Source: DASSTY01 sp035760645
Lineage (GTDB): Bacteria > Gemmatimonadota > Gemmatimonadetes > Gemmatimonadales > GWC2-71-9
Assembly: GCA_035760645.1 (NCBI GenBank)
Contig: DASTSO010000023.1
Span: forward strand, 124,001-188,000
Direction: 5' to 3'
DNA length: 64,000 nt
Below are positions 36,634-44,701 of the stretch, piece by piece (position 1 is the stretch's first letter; every line of letters begins with the position of its first letter). The notes beneath the pieces are model-generated. The model made no database searches, had not been told where the DNA came from, and saw nothing but the letters and a program-made list of their open reading frames with translations. The position numbers and the translations under genes are program-made.

Positions 36634-37094
36634 GATTCGGTTCCTGTGTCGATGAGGCGGGCACCCACCGCTGGCAGGTCCAGCAGCGGCACCAGCCCCT
36701 CCGGCAACCGCGCGAGGGCGGCCGCCCACGGCATTCCCGCTTCCGGCGGCACGGGCAGGAGCGCCTCGCGCACGACCGATTCGGCGTCGTCCACCTCGAG
36801 GCAGACCCGACGCCCCCCGACCGCGACCACGACGCACGCCTCCCCCTGCCCCGGCGGGCATGGTCCGCCGTCGAGGAGCGCGCCCAGGTGGAGCACCGGC
36901 AGGAGGCGGCCGCGCACGTTCGCGACTCCGCGCACTGCCGGCTCGCGCGAGGGCACCGGGTGGCAGGGGCCCGTCTCGAGGACCTCGACCAGGTGCTCGA
37001 GCGGGAGCCCGACCCGCCGCCGGCCGGCGCGCACCAGGAGGAACTCCCGCGCGCTCCCGTGCTCCGCCGCGCCCGGGCCGCGCGCCAGGCTCAT
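36630..37094 (-). CDS. CheW-like protein, divergent
   Basis: 154 residues matching the CheW fold: EFLLVRAGRRRVGLPLEHLVEVL, GVANVRGRLLPVLHLGALL, and VVVAVGGRRVCLEVDDAESVV. It has several cysteines and a shortened second half compared with the neighbouring cheW. Overlaps both cheB and the next cheW by four bases. It may be an accessory adaptor rather than a core CheW. Confidence 0.85.
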   Translation of the reverse strand: MSLARGPGAAEHGSAREFLLVRAGRRRVGLPLEHLVEVLETGPCHPVPSREPAVRGVANVRGRLLPVLHLGALLDGGPCPPGQGEACVVVAVGGRRVCLEVDDAESVVREALLPVPPEAGMPWAAALARLPEGLVPLLDLPAVGARLIDTGTES

Positions 37095-38182
37095 GCGGTG
37101 CGCTCCGTGCGCTCGGCGCGGCCCATGCGCCCGAGCTCCTCCGCGACGCGCGCGGCGATGCGCGAGACCGGGAGGACGACGTCGGCGCCCCCGGCCTGCA
37201 GCGCGGCGTTCGGCATGCCGTAGATCGTCGCCGTCGCGCGATCCTGCGCGATCCCGAAGCCGCCGGCGTCGTGCATCCGCTTCAGGCCGTCCGCGCCGTC
37301 CCGCCCGAGCCCGGTGAGCACGACGCCCACCGCGCGCGGGCCGAACACCTCCGCCACGCTGCGGAAGAGCGGGTCGGCCGCGGGACGGACGCCGTGGACC
37401 GGCGCCTCCTGGTCGAGCAGCAGCGCGAGCCCGTCGAGTCCGGCACCCACGCGCATGTGGAAGTCGCCGGGGGCGACGTAGGCGGTGTCGGCGAGCAGCG
37501 GGGTGCGGTCCTCCGCCTCGACGACGTGGAGGCGGCTCTGGGCCGAGAGCCGCTCGGCGAGGCTGCGCGTGAACTTGGGCGGCATGTGCTGGACGATCAC
37601 GACCGCCGCGCCGAGGCCGGGCGGCAGCTGCGGCACCACCTCTGCCAGCGCGCGCGGCCCGCCGGTGGAGGCGGCGATCGCCACGCAGAAGCGGGCCCGG
37701 CCCGGCACGGCGAAGAGCGCCGCGGGCGCCGCGGCCGCCTGCGGCGGCCGCGCGAGCACCGGCAGGCGGTGGATGTCGGCCGCGCGGGCGGCCCGCAGGG
37801 CATCGAGCACGCGCTCGGCGAAGCGGCGCGTGGCCGCCTCCTCGCGCCCCTCCTCCTTCGGCACGAGGTCCACGGCACCGAGCTCGAGGGCGCGGATCGC
37901 GGCGGCGGTGCCGGGGCCGGCGTAGGCGCTCACCACGACGATCGGCCGCGGGGCCTCGGACATGATATAGCCGATGGCGCCGAGGCCGTCGAGCTCCGGC
38001 ATCTCGAGGTCCATCATGACCAGGTCGGGCTGGTGCCGATGGACCTTCTGCAGCGCATCCATCCCGTTGCGGGCGGTGGCCACGACGCGGAACTCGCCCG
38101 AGTCCTGCACGATCTCGGAGAGGAGTCGGCGGAAGAACGGACTGTCGTCCGCGATCAGGACGGTCGGGGTGCCGGTCGGCAT
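37091..38182 (-). CDS. cheB: Chemotaxis response regulator methylesterase CheB
   Basis: 363 residues. The receiver domain (8-120) has the acidic pair D12-D13, phospho-acceptor Asp58 in VMMDLEMPE, and KEE near 109. The C-terminal methylesterase domain has the catalytic triad in AASTGGP (Ser), VIVQHMP (His) and LTGLGRDGA (Asp). It demethylates/deamidates chemoreceptors during adaptation. No receptor is encoded nearby, so its substrates are elsewhere in the genome. Confidence 0.96.
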   Translation of the reverse strand: MPTGTPTVLIADDSPFFRRLLSEIVQDSGEFRVVATARNGMDALQKVHRHQPDLVMMDLEMPELDGLGAIGYIMSEAPRPIVVVSAYAGPGTAAAIRALELGAVDLVPKEEGREEAATRRFAERVLDALRAARAADIHRLPVLARPPQAAAAPAALFAVPGRARFCVAIAASTGGPRALAEVVPQLPPGLGAAVVIVQHMPPKFTRSLAERLSAQSRLHVVEAEDRTPLLADTAYVAPGDFHMRVGAGLDGLALLLDQEAPVHGVRPAADPLFRSVAEVFGPRAVGVVLTGLGRDGADGLKRMHDAGGFGIAQDRATATIYGMPNAALQAGGADVVLPVSRIAARVAEELGRMGRAERTERTA

Positions 38183-38195
38183 GGGGCCTGGCCTC

Positions 38196-38696
38196 TCAGA
38201 GCGTCTGCACGCCGTGCAGGATGCTGCTCACGTCCAGGCGGCCGCTCTCGACGTGCAGCCGCACGGTGCGGCCGAAGTCGCCGCCGACCGCCTCGCCCAC
38301 GAGCGGAACCTCGTGGTCGGCCAGCGCCTGCCGGCAGGCGACCACGTTGCGCTCGCCCATCTGGATCGCGCCCGGCGGGGTGAGGTTCGCGAACATGCTC
38401 GCGCCGCCCGCGAGCCGCGCGGTGATCCGGCGCCGGGCCGCCCCCTCCTCGACCATGCGGGCGAGGAGCATCGGCAGCGCGGTCTGCGGGAACTTCCCCG
38501 CCTTGTCCGCCTCGCGGCTCAGCGCCGGCGACGGCAGCAGGATGTGCGCGAGCCCGGCGATCCGGGCGACCGGATCGTGCAGCGCGATCGCCACGCAGCT
38601 GCCCAGCCCGACGGTAGTCAGGACGTCTCCCGCGGTGCCGACGCTCAGGTCGGCCACGCGGACGATGATCTCACGGGTCCCACGCTCCGGGCTCAC
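38196..38696 (-). CDS. cheD: Chemoreceptor glutamine deamidase CheD
   Basis: 166 residues from the GTG at 38696. Catalytic Cys34 is in GLGSCVAIALHD and His51 in GLAHILLP, with the family motif GGASMF in the middle. CheD deamidates receptor glutamines and in other species binds CheC, enhancing its phosphatase activity; CheC is encoded in the same operon, so that feedback pair is probably complete. Overlaps cheR (GTGA). Confidence 0.95.
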   Translation of the reverse strand: MSPERGTREIIVRVADLSVGTAGDVLTTVGLGSCVAIALHDPVARIAGLAHILLPSPALSREADKAGKFPQTALPMLLARMVEEGAARRRITARLAGGASMFANLTPPGAIQMGERNVVACRQALADHEVPLVGEAVGGDFGRTVRLHVESGRLDVSSILHGVQTL

Positions 38697-39547
38697 GCCG
38701 GCCTCCGGTAGATGCGCTCGCGCGGGTCCAGCAGCGTCAGCTTCTCGCGCGCCGGGCCGAGCAGGGTCTCGACCTTGCCCAGCACCAGGTAACCGCCGGG
38801 CGCGAGCGCCTCGGCGAACAGATCGAAGAGGCGTTCCTGCATCGCCTTGTCGAAGTAGATGACCACGTTGCGGCAGAGGATCAGGTCGTAGGCCGGCCGG
38901 CGCGGCGGCTCGCGCGTGAGGTCGAGCCGGCCGACCCGCACGCGCCGCCGCAGCCGCTCGGCGACCTCCCACGCCCCCTCCCGCTCGGCGAACCAGCGCG
39001 CCCGATAGGCCGGCGGCAGCTCCACGAGGGCGGGCGCGAGATAGCGCGCCTGGGTCGCGCGCTCGAGGCTCTGGCGATCGATGTCGGTGGCGTCCACCTC
39101 GAGCCGCTCGAGCCAGTCGGGCCGCCCGAGGCACGCGGCGACCTCCGCCACCAGCAGCGCCACGGTGTACGGCTCCTCCCCCGAGGCGCACCCGGCGCTC
39201 CAGACGGCGAGCCGCCCGTCGCGCGCGCGCAGCAGGTCCGGCAGCACGCGGTCGCGCAGCTGGTCCCAGGTCTCGAGGTTCCGGTAGAAGCGCGTGACGT
39301 TGATCGTCAGCGCGTCGTGCAGCCGCTCGCACTCGGCCGGCGTGCACTCGAGCAGCGCCCGGTACTCGGCGTAGGTGTGCACGCCGCAGGCCCGCATCCG
39401 CACCGCGATGCGCCGGCGCAGGCAGCGGTCCTTGTACGCGTCGAGCGTCATGCCGACGATGCCCGAGATGGCGCGGGCGAGCTCGGCGAACGCCGCCTCC
39501 TCGTCCGACGGGGCCGGCGGCTGCGGCGGGCGCGGCGCCACGCTCAC
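38693..39547 (-). CDS. cheR: Chemoreceptor methyltransferase CheR
   Basis: 284 residues from the GTG at 39547, which overlaps the upstream DUF4388/TPR stop. N-terminal domain includes YKDRCLRRRIAVRM and TINVTRFYRN; the SAM-binding motif is WSAGCASGEEPYTVALL; later VDATDIDRQSLERA and DLILCRNVVIYFD. It methylates receptor glutamates from SAM. A longer in-frame opening is antisense-type and was rejected. Confidence 0.96.
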   Translation of the reverse strand: MSVAPRPPQPPAPSDEEAAFAELARAISGIVGMTLDAYKDRCLRRRIAVRMRACGVHTYAEYRALLECTPAECERLHDALTINVTRFYRNLETWDQLRDRVLPDLLRARDGRLAVWSAGCASGEEPYTVALLVAEVAACLGRPDWLERLEVDATDIDRQSLERATQARYLAPALVELPPAYRARWFAEREGAWEVAERLRRRVRVGRLDLTREPPRRPAYDLILCRNVVIYFDKAMQERLFDLFAEALAPGGYLVLGKVETLLGPAREKLTLLDPRERIYRRPA

Positions 39548-41163
39548 GTCGTGCTCTCCAGCATCTCGAGGTTGGCCCGGGCGAGCTGGTGCCCGGGGTT
39601 GAGCTCGACCGCCCGCGTCCAGCTCGCCTTCGCCCGCTCGCGGTCCTGCCGCTTGTAGGCGATGTTGCCGAGCTTGAAGTAGAGGTCGTCGCCGAGGTCG
39701 GGGCTGAGCTTGGCGGCGCGCTCGTAGGCCTCGAACGCGTCGTCGTAGCGGCCGCTGCGGTAGAGGAGGTCGGCGAGGTTCTTCGACACCTGCGGCAGCG
39801 TGGGCTCGTCGGCGTGCGCCGCGCGGAGCGCCTGCTCGGCCGCGGCCGCATCCCCCGCGCTCTCGAGCACGACGGCGAGATTGTTCCGCAGCACCGCGTT
39901 CGAGCCGTACGCCTCGACGCCGGCGCGCGCCGCCCCGAGCGCGCCCGCGGTGTCGCCCGCGCCGGCGGCGGCGAGGGTGGCGGCCCAGAACCAGAGCGCC
40001 GGCGGCGTGCGCTCGCCGAGGAACTCGCGGGCGCGGGCGAGCCGCCCCTGCGCCGTCTCCCAGTCGCCTCGCTTGAGCGCGACGATGCTCCAGCCGAGCA
40101 TGACGCGCACGTCGTCGCGCGCGCGGCCCGCGGCCTCGCTCCAGGCGGCCTCCGCCTCGTCGAGCCGGCCCAGCTGCTCGAGAGCGAGCGCGAGGTTGTG
40201 GAGCACGGCGGGGCGCGGTCCGCTCTTCTCGGCCGCGGCCCGGAAGCTCTCGACCGCGTCCTCCCAGCGCGCCTGCTTCAGCCCGATGAGCCCCACGTAA
40301 AAGAGGGCGCTCCCCTCCGAGGGTCGCAGCTCGGCCACGCGGCGGAACTCGCGCAGCGCCTCGTCGAGCATCCCCGTCTTGTAGAAGGCGATGCCGAGGT
40401 TGCGGTGCTCCTCGATGCGCGCGTCGTTGACCTTGGGCTGCGGCGCGGCGGCCGAGGTGCCCACGCGGTGCGCGAAGCCCGCCGTGATGAGCCCGTAGAG
40501 CGCCTGGCCCACCTCGAACTCGACGAGACCCGAGTCCTCGACCACCTGCTGCACGTCGCGCTCGCCGTCGAGCAGCGGGATGATCTGCTGCTGCTGCGGC
40601 GAGAGGGCGGCGTCGGACGCGCCGACGTGCGCGGGATCCACCGCGAAGATCAGGTCGAAGCTGGGAATCTTCTTCTCGATGACGCTCCACTCGTCCACCC
40701 GGCGGGCGCCCTCGAGCAGGAGCCATTCGGGGTTGATGCTGACGAGCGAGCCGGCGTGCTCGGGCCGCACGCCGGCCTCGAAGTTGAACGTCCCCTGGGT
40801 CCAGGTGAAGAGATAGTAGACCGCCTCCTCGATCTGGATCCGGACGTACTCGTCGAGCTCCTCGCGCGTGAGCGCGCCCAGCCCGACGAGGATCTCGCCG
40901 AGCTTCTCCTCGCGGCTCGCGTCCTGCAGCTCGACGGCGTGCTGGAGCTGCTCGGCCGTGATCCGCTGGTGCTTCACCAGCATGTCGCCGAGGCGGTCGC
41001 GCCGGTTCACGATCGACGCGAAGGTGATCCGGCCCTCGTCGAAGTAGATGTAGCCGAAGTTCTGCCGGTCGGCCACGGCGAGACAGCCGGTGCGCCGCCC
41101 GAGGAACAGCAGCTGGATCACGTCGGGGAGGGAGGCTTCCTTGAGACTGCCCTTGATGGCCAT
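39544..41163 (-). CDS. DUF4388 (PATAN-type) plus TPR protein
   Basis: 539 residues. The N-terminal DUF4388 domain (about 1-100) starts MAIKGSLKEASLPDVIQLL and contains GCLAVADRQ...IYFDEGRITFA, then a helical section (LGDMLVKHQRITAEQL, LGEILVGLGALTREEL, IQIEEAVYYLFTWTQGTF). From about 280 to the end there are TPR repeats. DUF4388/PATAN domains occur in response regulators of cyanobacterial phototaxis and in myxobacterial motility proteins. A paralogue is at 45602-46750. The start shares a base with the stop of the DnaA-like gene (TGATG). Confidence 0.88.
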   Translation of the reverse strand: MAIKGSLKEASLPDVIQLLFLGRRTGCLAVADRQNFGYIYFDEGRITFASIVNRRDRLGDMLVKHQRITAEQLQHAVELQDASREEKLGEILVGLGALTREELDEYVRIQIEEAVYYLFTWTQGTFNFEAGVRPEHAGSLVSINPEWLLLEGARRVDEWSVIEKKIPSFDLIFAVDPAHVGASDAALSPQQQQIIPLLDGERDVQQVVEDSGLVEFEVGQALYGLITAGFAHRVGTSAAAPQPKVNDARIEEHRNLGIAFYKTGMLDEALREFRRVAELRPSEGSALFYVGLIGLKQARWEDAVESFRAAAEKSGPRPAVLHNLALALEQLGRLDEAEAAWSEAAGRARDDVRVMLGWSIVALKRGDWETAQGRLARAREFLGERTPPALWFWAATLAAAGAGDTAGALGAARAGVEAYGSNAVLRNNLAVVLESAGDAAAAEQALRAAHADEPTLPQVSKNLADLLYRSGRYDDAFEAYERAAKLSPDLGDDLYFKLGNIAYKRQDRERAKASWTRAVELNPGHQLARANLEMLESTT

Positions 41164-43205
41164 CAGCGCCACTCCTCGACCATGCGGTCGGCGACGTCGG
41201 GCCAGTCCCATACCATCTTCTCGCGGCTGCGCACCCCGCCGCCGGTGGACGCGACGACGCCGCTCGTGCGGCCCCCGGGCCGCCGCGGCGTGCGCGCCGG
41301 ACCCTCGAGGAGCTCGCGGGCGAGCGCCGCGGTGGGCGCGGTCTGCTGCGCCTCGGCGGCGTTGAGGACACGCTGCACGAGGCCCTGCACCGCGCGCGCC
41401 GACTCGGCCGGCCGGCTCGCGACGTAGGCGGCCAGCTCGGGATCGGCCGTCACGCCCTTCGCGGCGAGGAGCCGCTCGACGAGCTGCTGCCGCACCTCGC
41501 GGTCGGGCGCCGGGAGCTCGACGACGAGCCCGCCCTCGAGGCGCGTGAGGAGCCGCGGCTCGATCCCCTCGAGGGCGGCGAGCGGCGCAGCGGCGGTGAA
41601 CACCATCTGCCGCCCGGCGGCGAGCAGCAGGTTGAAGAGCGTGAAGAGCTCCTCCTGCGTGCGGTCCTTGCCGCCGAGGAGATGGACGTCGTCGAGGAGG
41701 AAGGCCTGCACGCGGCGGTAGCGCGCCTGCCACGCCGGGACGCTGTTCTGGTCGATCGCCTCGATGAGCTCGCTCGTGAACTCCCCCGCACCGAGGCAGG
41801 CGACGACACCGCCCGGCGCGGCGAGCGCGTTCCCGAGGCCATGCAGGAGATGCGTCTTTCCGCTGCCCGGGCCGCCGATGAGGACGAGCGGGTTGTACTT
41901 CGTCCCCGGCTCCTCCGCCACCGCGTGGGTCGCGCGCACCGCCATGCGATTCCCCCGCCCCTCGACGATCTCCTCGAGTCGCCAGAGCGGCGACGGTGGG
42001 GGCGGCGGCGTGGTGGCGGCCCGGGTGCGCTCGAGGAGCGCCTCCGCGGCGGCCACGTCGGCCGGATCGCGGAAGGCGGCGTGCCCGGCCAGCTCGGGCG
42101 CGAGCTGGACCGCGTCCGCCTCGAGCGCCTGCAGCCGCGCGACGTCGGCCGCGTAGGCGCGGAGCGCCGCGTCGGGATCGGGCACCTCGTCCTGCTCGAG
42201 GAGCGCGTCGAGCCGCTGCGTCCGGTAGCCCTCACCCTCCCAGCGCAGGATCGCGGCGCCGACTTGGGTGCGCCACGACTCGACCTGCTGCGCGACGGTG
42301 GCCGCGACCTCGGAGAGGAAGTCGCCGAACTCGTCGGCGAGGCCGGCGGACGGGCCGGAAGGCGACGGGAGGGAAGGCTCCTCCGAAAGCGTGGCGTCCG
42401 TCGGCCCGACCTCCGGCACCGGGACGTCCCCGGACGCCGGCGCGGCGGGGGCCGCCGCCGACATCTCGCCCTCCTCGTCGCGTCCCGCCGCACCGCCCAC
42501 GAGGATCACCGCCTGGCGCGCATCGAGGGGCGCGTCGCTCACCGCCTGGAAGGCGACCAGCCGATTGAGCGCGCCGACCAGCTCGCGCACGTTGTCGATG
42601 CCGAGTCCGGCGACGGCCTCGAGCACGCCGGGAGCGAAGACGGTGCCCCGCTCCTCCGCCTTCCGGCGCAGGATGGCCACCCGCGTCTCGTAGTCGGGCT
42701 CGCCGATGTCGATGATGAGCCCGCCGCCGAAGCGGCGGATCAGGCGCTCGTCGAGGGCCGCGATCTCGGCCGGCGGCCGATCGCTCGTGAGCACGATCTG
42801 CCGCCCCGCCGCCTGCAGCGCATCCACGATGCGGAGCAGCTCGCTCTGCATCTCGCGCCGGTGCGTGAGGAACTGCACGTCGTCGACGAGGAGCAGCCCC
42901 ACCTCGGTGAAGCGGCGCCGGTAGGCCTCGCCCTGCCCCGAGGCGACCGCCGTGGTGAACGACTCGACGAACGCGTCGAGCGTGAGGTACTCGACCGCGA
43001 GCCCGGGGTTGATCGCCTTGACCTGGTGCCCGATCGCCATCAGCAGGTGCGTCTTGCCGAGCCCGGGGCGCGCGTAGACGAAGAGCGGGTTGTAGACGCT
43101 CCCCGGCGCCTCGGCCACCGCGCGCGCCGCCGTCACGGCGAGCCGGTTCCCGGCCCCGACGACGAGCGTCTCGAACCGCGCCTGCGCGTTCAGCGTCGCC
43201 GTCAT
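41163..43205 (-). CDS. Tandem DnaA domain III-like AAA+ ATPase (two copies, no DNA-binding domain)
   Basis: 680 residues with two DnaA-family ATPase modules. Module 1 (about 8-235): NPLFVYARPGLGKTHLLMAIG, Walker A at 44-52; Walker B LLLVDDVQFL at 104-113; sensor I LTSDRPP; DERLIRRF with the arginine-finger position; DNVRELVGALNRL sensor II at 204-216. Module 2 (about 408-635): GGPGSGKTHLLHGLGN at 444-459, Walker B AFLLDDVHLLGGKDRTQEE, but degenerate sensor regions (FTAAAPL, LLTRLEGG). An acidic/Pro-rich linker and a helical region with SWRTQVGAAILRWEGEGY lie between. DnaA domain IV is absent, so it is not a replication initiator. ATGA-coupled to mglA; role unknown. Confidence 0.9.
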   Translation of the reverse strand: MTATLNAQARFETLVVGAGNRLAVTAARAVAEAPGSVYNPLFVYARPGLGKTHLLMAIGHQVKAINPGLAVEYLTLDAFVESFTTAVASGQGEAYRRRFTEVGLLLVDDVQFLTHRREMQSELLRIVDALQAAGRQIVLTSDRPPAEIAALDERLIRRFGGGLIIDIGEPDYETRVAILRRKAEERGTVFAPGVLEAVAGLGIDNVRELVGALNRLVAFQAVSDAPLDARQAVILVGGAAGRDEEGEMSAAAPAAPASGDVPVPEVGPTDATLSEEPSLPSPSGPSAGLADEFGDFLSEVAATVAQQVESWRTQVGAAILRWEGEGYRTQRLDALLEQDEVPDPDAALRAYAADVARLQALEADAVQLAPELAGHAAFRDPADVAAAEALLERTRAATTPPPPPSPLWRLEEIVEGRGNRMAVRATHAVAEEPGTKYNPLVLIGGPGSGKTHLLHGLGNALAAPGGVVACLGAGEFTSELIEAIDQNSVPAWQARYRRVQAFLLDDVHLLGGKDRTQEELFTLFNLLLAAGRQMVFTAAAPLAALEGIEPRLLTRLEGGLVVELPAPDREVRQQLVERLLAAKGVTADPELAAYVASRPAESARAVQGLVQRVLNAAEAQQTAPTAALARELLEGPARTPRRPGGRTSGVVASTGGGVRSREKMVWDWPDVADRMVEEWR

Positions 43206-43849
43206 GGCCGCGCCGCTCCGGCGCCGGGAGCCGCGGCGCCGGCGCCGACGCCGCCCACCGCGCCCGCGGCCAGTCGCTTGAGGACCAGCTCGCTGATCCC
43301 CTTGAGCGTCTCGAAGACGCCGCTCCCGTGCAGCGCGTCGGCCGCGTAGCTCGGCACGCCGCGGAAGTTCAGCGCGTCGTCGAGCTCCTCACAGGTGAGT
43401 ACGAGGTCGCGCGGCAGATCCTGCTTGTTGTACTGGAAGACGACCGGCAGCGTCCGGACGTCGACCCCCTGGGCGAGCAGGTTCTCCTGCAGGTTCTGGA
43501 GGCTCTCGAGGTTGTCGTCGAAGCGGCGCGCCTGGCTGTCGGCGACGAAGACGACGCCGTCGGCGCCCTGCAGGACGAGCTTGCGGGTGGAGTTGTAGTA
43601 GCTCTGCCCCGGGACGGTGTAGAGCTGGAACTTCGTCGTGAAGCCCGAGATGCTCCCGAGGTCGATCGGGAGGAAGTCGAAGAAGAGCGTGCGGTCGGTG
43701 TGGGTCGCGAGCGACACCATGCGCCCGCGCCGGCTCTCGGGGACGCGGCCGTGCACGTACTGCAGGTTCGTCGTCTTGCCGGACCGGCCCGGTCCGTAAT
43801 AGACGATCTTGCAGGTGATCTCGCGCGTCGTGAAGTTGACCAGGGACAT
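43202..43849 (-). CDS. mglA: MglA-type Ras-like GTPase
   Basis: 215 residues. P-loop GPGRSGKTT at 19-27; Thr78-V-P-G-Q replaces the usual Ras Asp-x-x-Gly and matches the conserved Thr78 of Myxococcus MglA; NKQD at 141-144 is the guanine-specificity motif. MglA proteins set the leading pole and switch cell polarity in gliding/twitching cells; their GTPase activity is raised by the roadblock protein MglB, encoded just upstream. The last 20 residues form an odd Ala/Gly/Pro-rich tail not typical of MglA. A 4-bp overlap joins it to the DnaA-like gene. Confidence 0.94.
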   Translation of the reverse strand: MSLVNFTTREITCKIVYYGPGRSGKTTNLQYVHGRVPESRRGRMVSLATHTDRTLFFDFLPIDLGSISGFTTKFQLYTVPGQSYYNSTRKLVLQGADGVVFVADSQARRFDDNLESLQNLQENLLAQGVDVRTLPVVFQYNKQDLPRDLVLTCEELDDALNFRGVPSYAADALHGSGVFETLKGISELVLKRLAAGAVGGVGAGAAAPGAGAARP

Positions 43850-43865
43850 CGTTCGCCGCCGTCCG

Positions 43866-43893
43866 CTAACGTCTATCGCCTAACGTCTATCGT
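43866..43893 (-). repeat. 14-bp direct repeat spanning the MglB-like stop codon
   Basis: The 13-mer CTAACGTCTATCG occurs at 43866-43878 and again at 43880-43892, a 14-bp period. The second copy contains the stop codon of the MglB-like gene (minus-strand TAG at 43889-43887). It fills most of the 37-bp gap before mglA, one of the few non-overlapping junctions in this part of the operon. Confidence 0.85.
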
Positions 43894-44351
43894 CCGAAGA
43901 GCGCCCGCAGGCTCGCGTTCAGCTCGTGCTCGAAATTCTCGGCCAGCACCGGCGCCGCCGCCGGCGCCTCGGCCGGCGCGGCGGCCGCGAGCTCGGCCAC
44001 CATCCGCTCGAAGAAGAGCTGCACCAGCCCCACGCTCGTCTCGGGCCCGAAGACGACGAGGGCGATCCAGCGCCCGCGCGGCGTCTCGAGCGCCGAGATG
44101 AAGAGCCCCTGCCGCTCGCCCTGATGCACGAGGGCGCCGAAGCGCGGGACACCCTGGATGCGCGCGAGCTCCTCGGTGGAGGCGACGATGCCGGCGCCGA
44201 GCGCGGCGGCCGACATCAGGTCGAGCGAGCGCGCGAAGCCGTGCTGCGCGACGACCTGCCCCGCCGTCGTCATGAGGAGCGCGACGCGCGCCCCCGATTC
44301 GGCGAGGAACGTCCGCAGCGGCGGCGCCACCCAGGGCTCGATCGCGCGCAT
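43887..44351 (-). CDS. Roadblock/LC7 protein, MglB-like
   Basis: 154 residues. The roadblock fold is visible: VALLMTTAGQVVAQHGF, SAAALGAGIVASTEELARI, ALVHQGERQGLFISALE, WIALVVFGPETSVGLVQLFFERMV. Its place immediately before mglA makes it the best candidate for the MglB GTPase-activating partner. The C-terminus has an Ala/Pro/Glu-rich segment before a final helix (ENFEHELNASLRALF). Overlaps the next roadblock gene by TGATG. Confidence 0.85.
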   Translation of the reverse strand: MRAIEPWVAPPLRTFLAESGARVALLMTTAGQVVAQHGFARSLDLMSAAALGAGIVASTEELARIQGVPRFGALVHQGERQGLFISALETPRGRWIALVVFGPETSVGLVQLFFERMVAELAAAAPAEAPAAAPVLAENFEHELNASLRALFGR

Positions 44352-44701
44352 CAGCCGACCTGGCCCGCGGCCTCGAGCAGCTCGAGACGCGCGTGGCCGA
44401 CGTTGGCGGTCGCATCGGTGAGCGCCACGACGAGGAGCCCCGCCCCCGCGGGCACCGCGAGCAGCGCGCCGGCGGCGCCGCGGAGGTGCACGAACGCCGG
44501 CGTCGCGAGCCCCGCGCCCGCCGCCGTGCGCCCGAGCCGCTGCACCAGCGCCGCCGCGAGCGCCGCGATGGCGCGGCTCTCGACCTCGTCGAGCAGCGCC
44601 TCGGCCACGACGAGCCCGTCGGCCGCGTCCACCAGCACCGCGCCCCGGACGCCGCGCACGCGGCAGACCCGCTCGAGCACCGCCTCGTTGCGTCCGCTCA
44701 T
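44351..44701 (-). CDS. Second roadblock/LC7 protein
   Basis: 116 residues, a minimal roadblock fold: GAVLVDAADGLVVAEALLDEVE, AIAALAAALVQRLGR, AFVHLRGAAGALLAVPA, LLVVALTDATANVGHARLEL. It may heterodimerise with the adjacent MglB-like protein or with the TPR/roadblock fusion upstream. It overlaps that fusion gene by ATGA. Confidence 0.82.
   Translation of the reverse strand: MSGRNEAVLERVCRVRGVRGAVLVDAADGLVVAEALLDEVESRAIAALAAALVQRLGRTAAGAGLATPAFVHLRGAAGALLAVPAGAGLLVVALTDATANVGHARLELLEAAGQVG

Noticed and set aside
41163..43205. Replication initiator dnaA and a nearby oriC
   Set aside because: No domain IV, two ATPase modules, no dnaN/gyrB/rpmH neighbours, and no AT-rich or DnaA-box-rich intergenic region.
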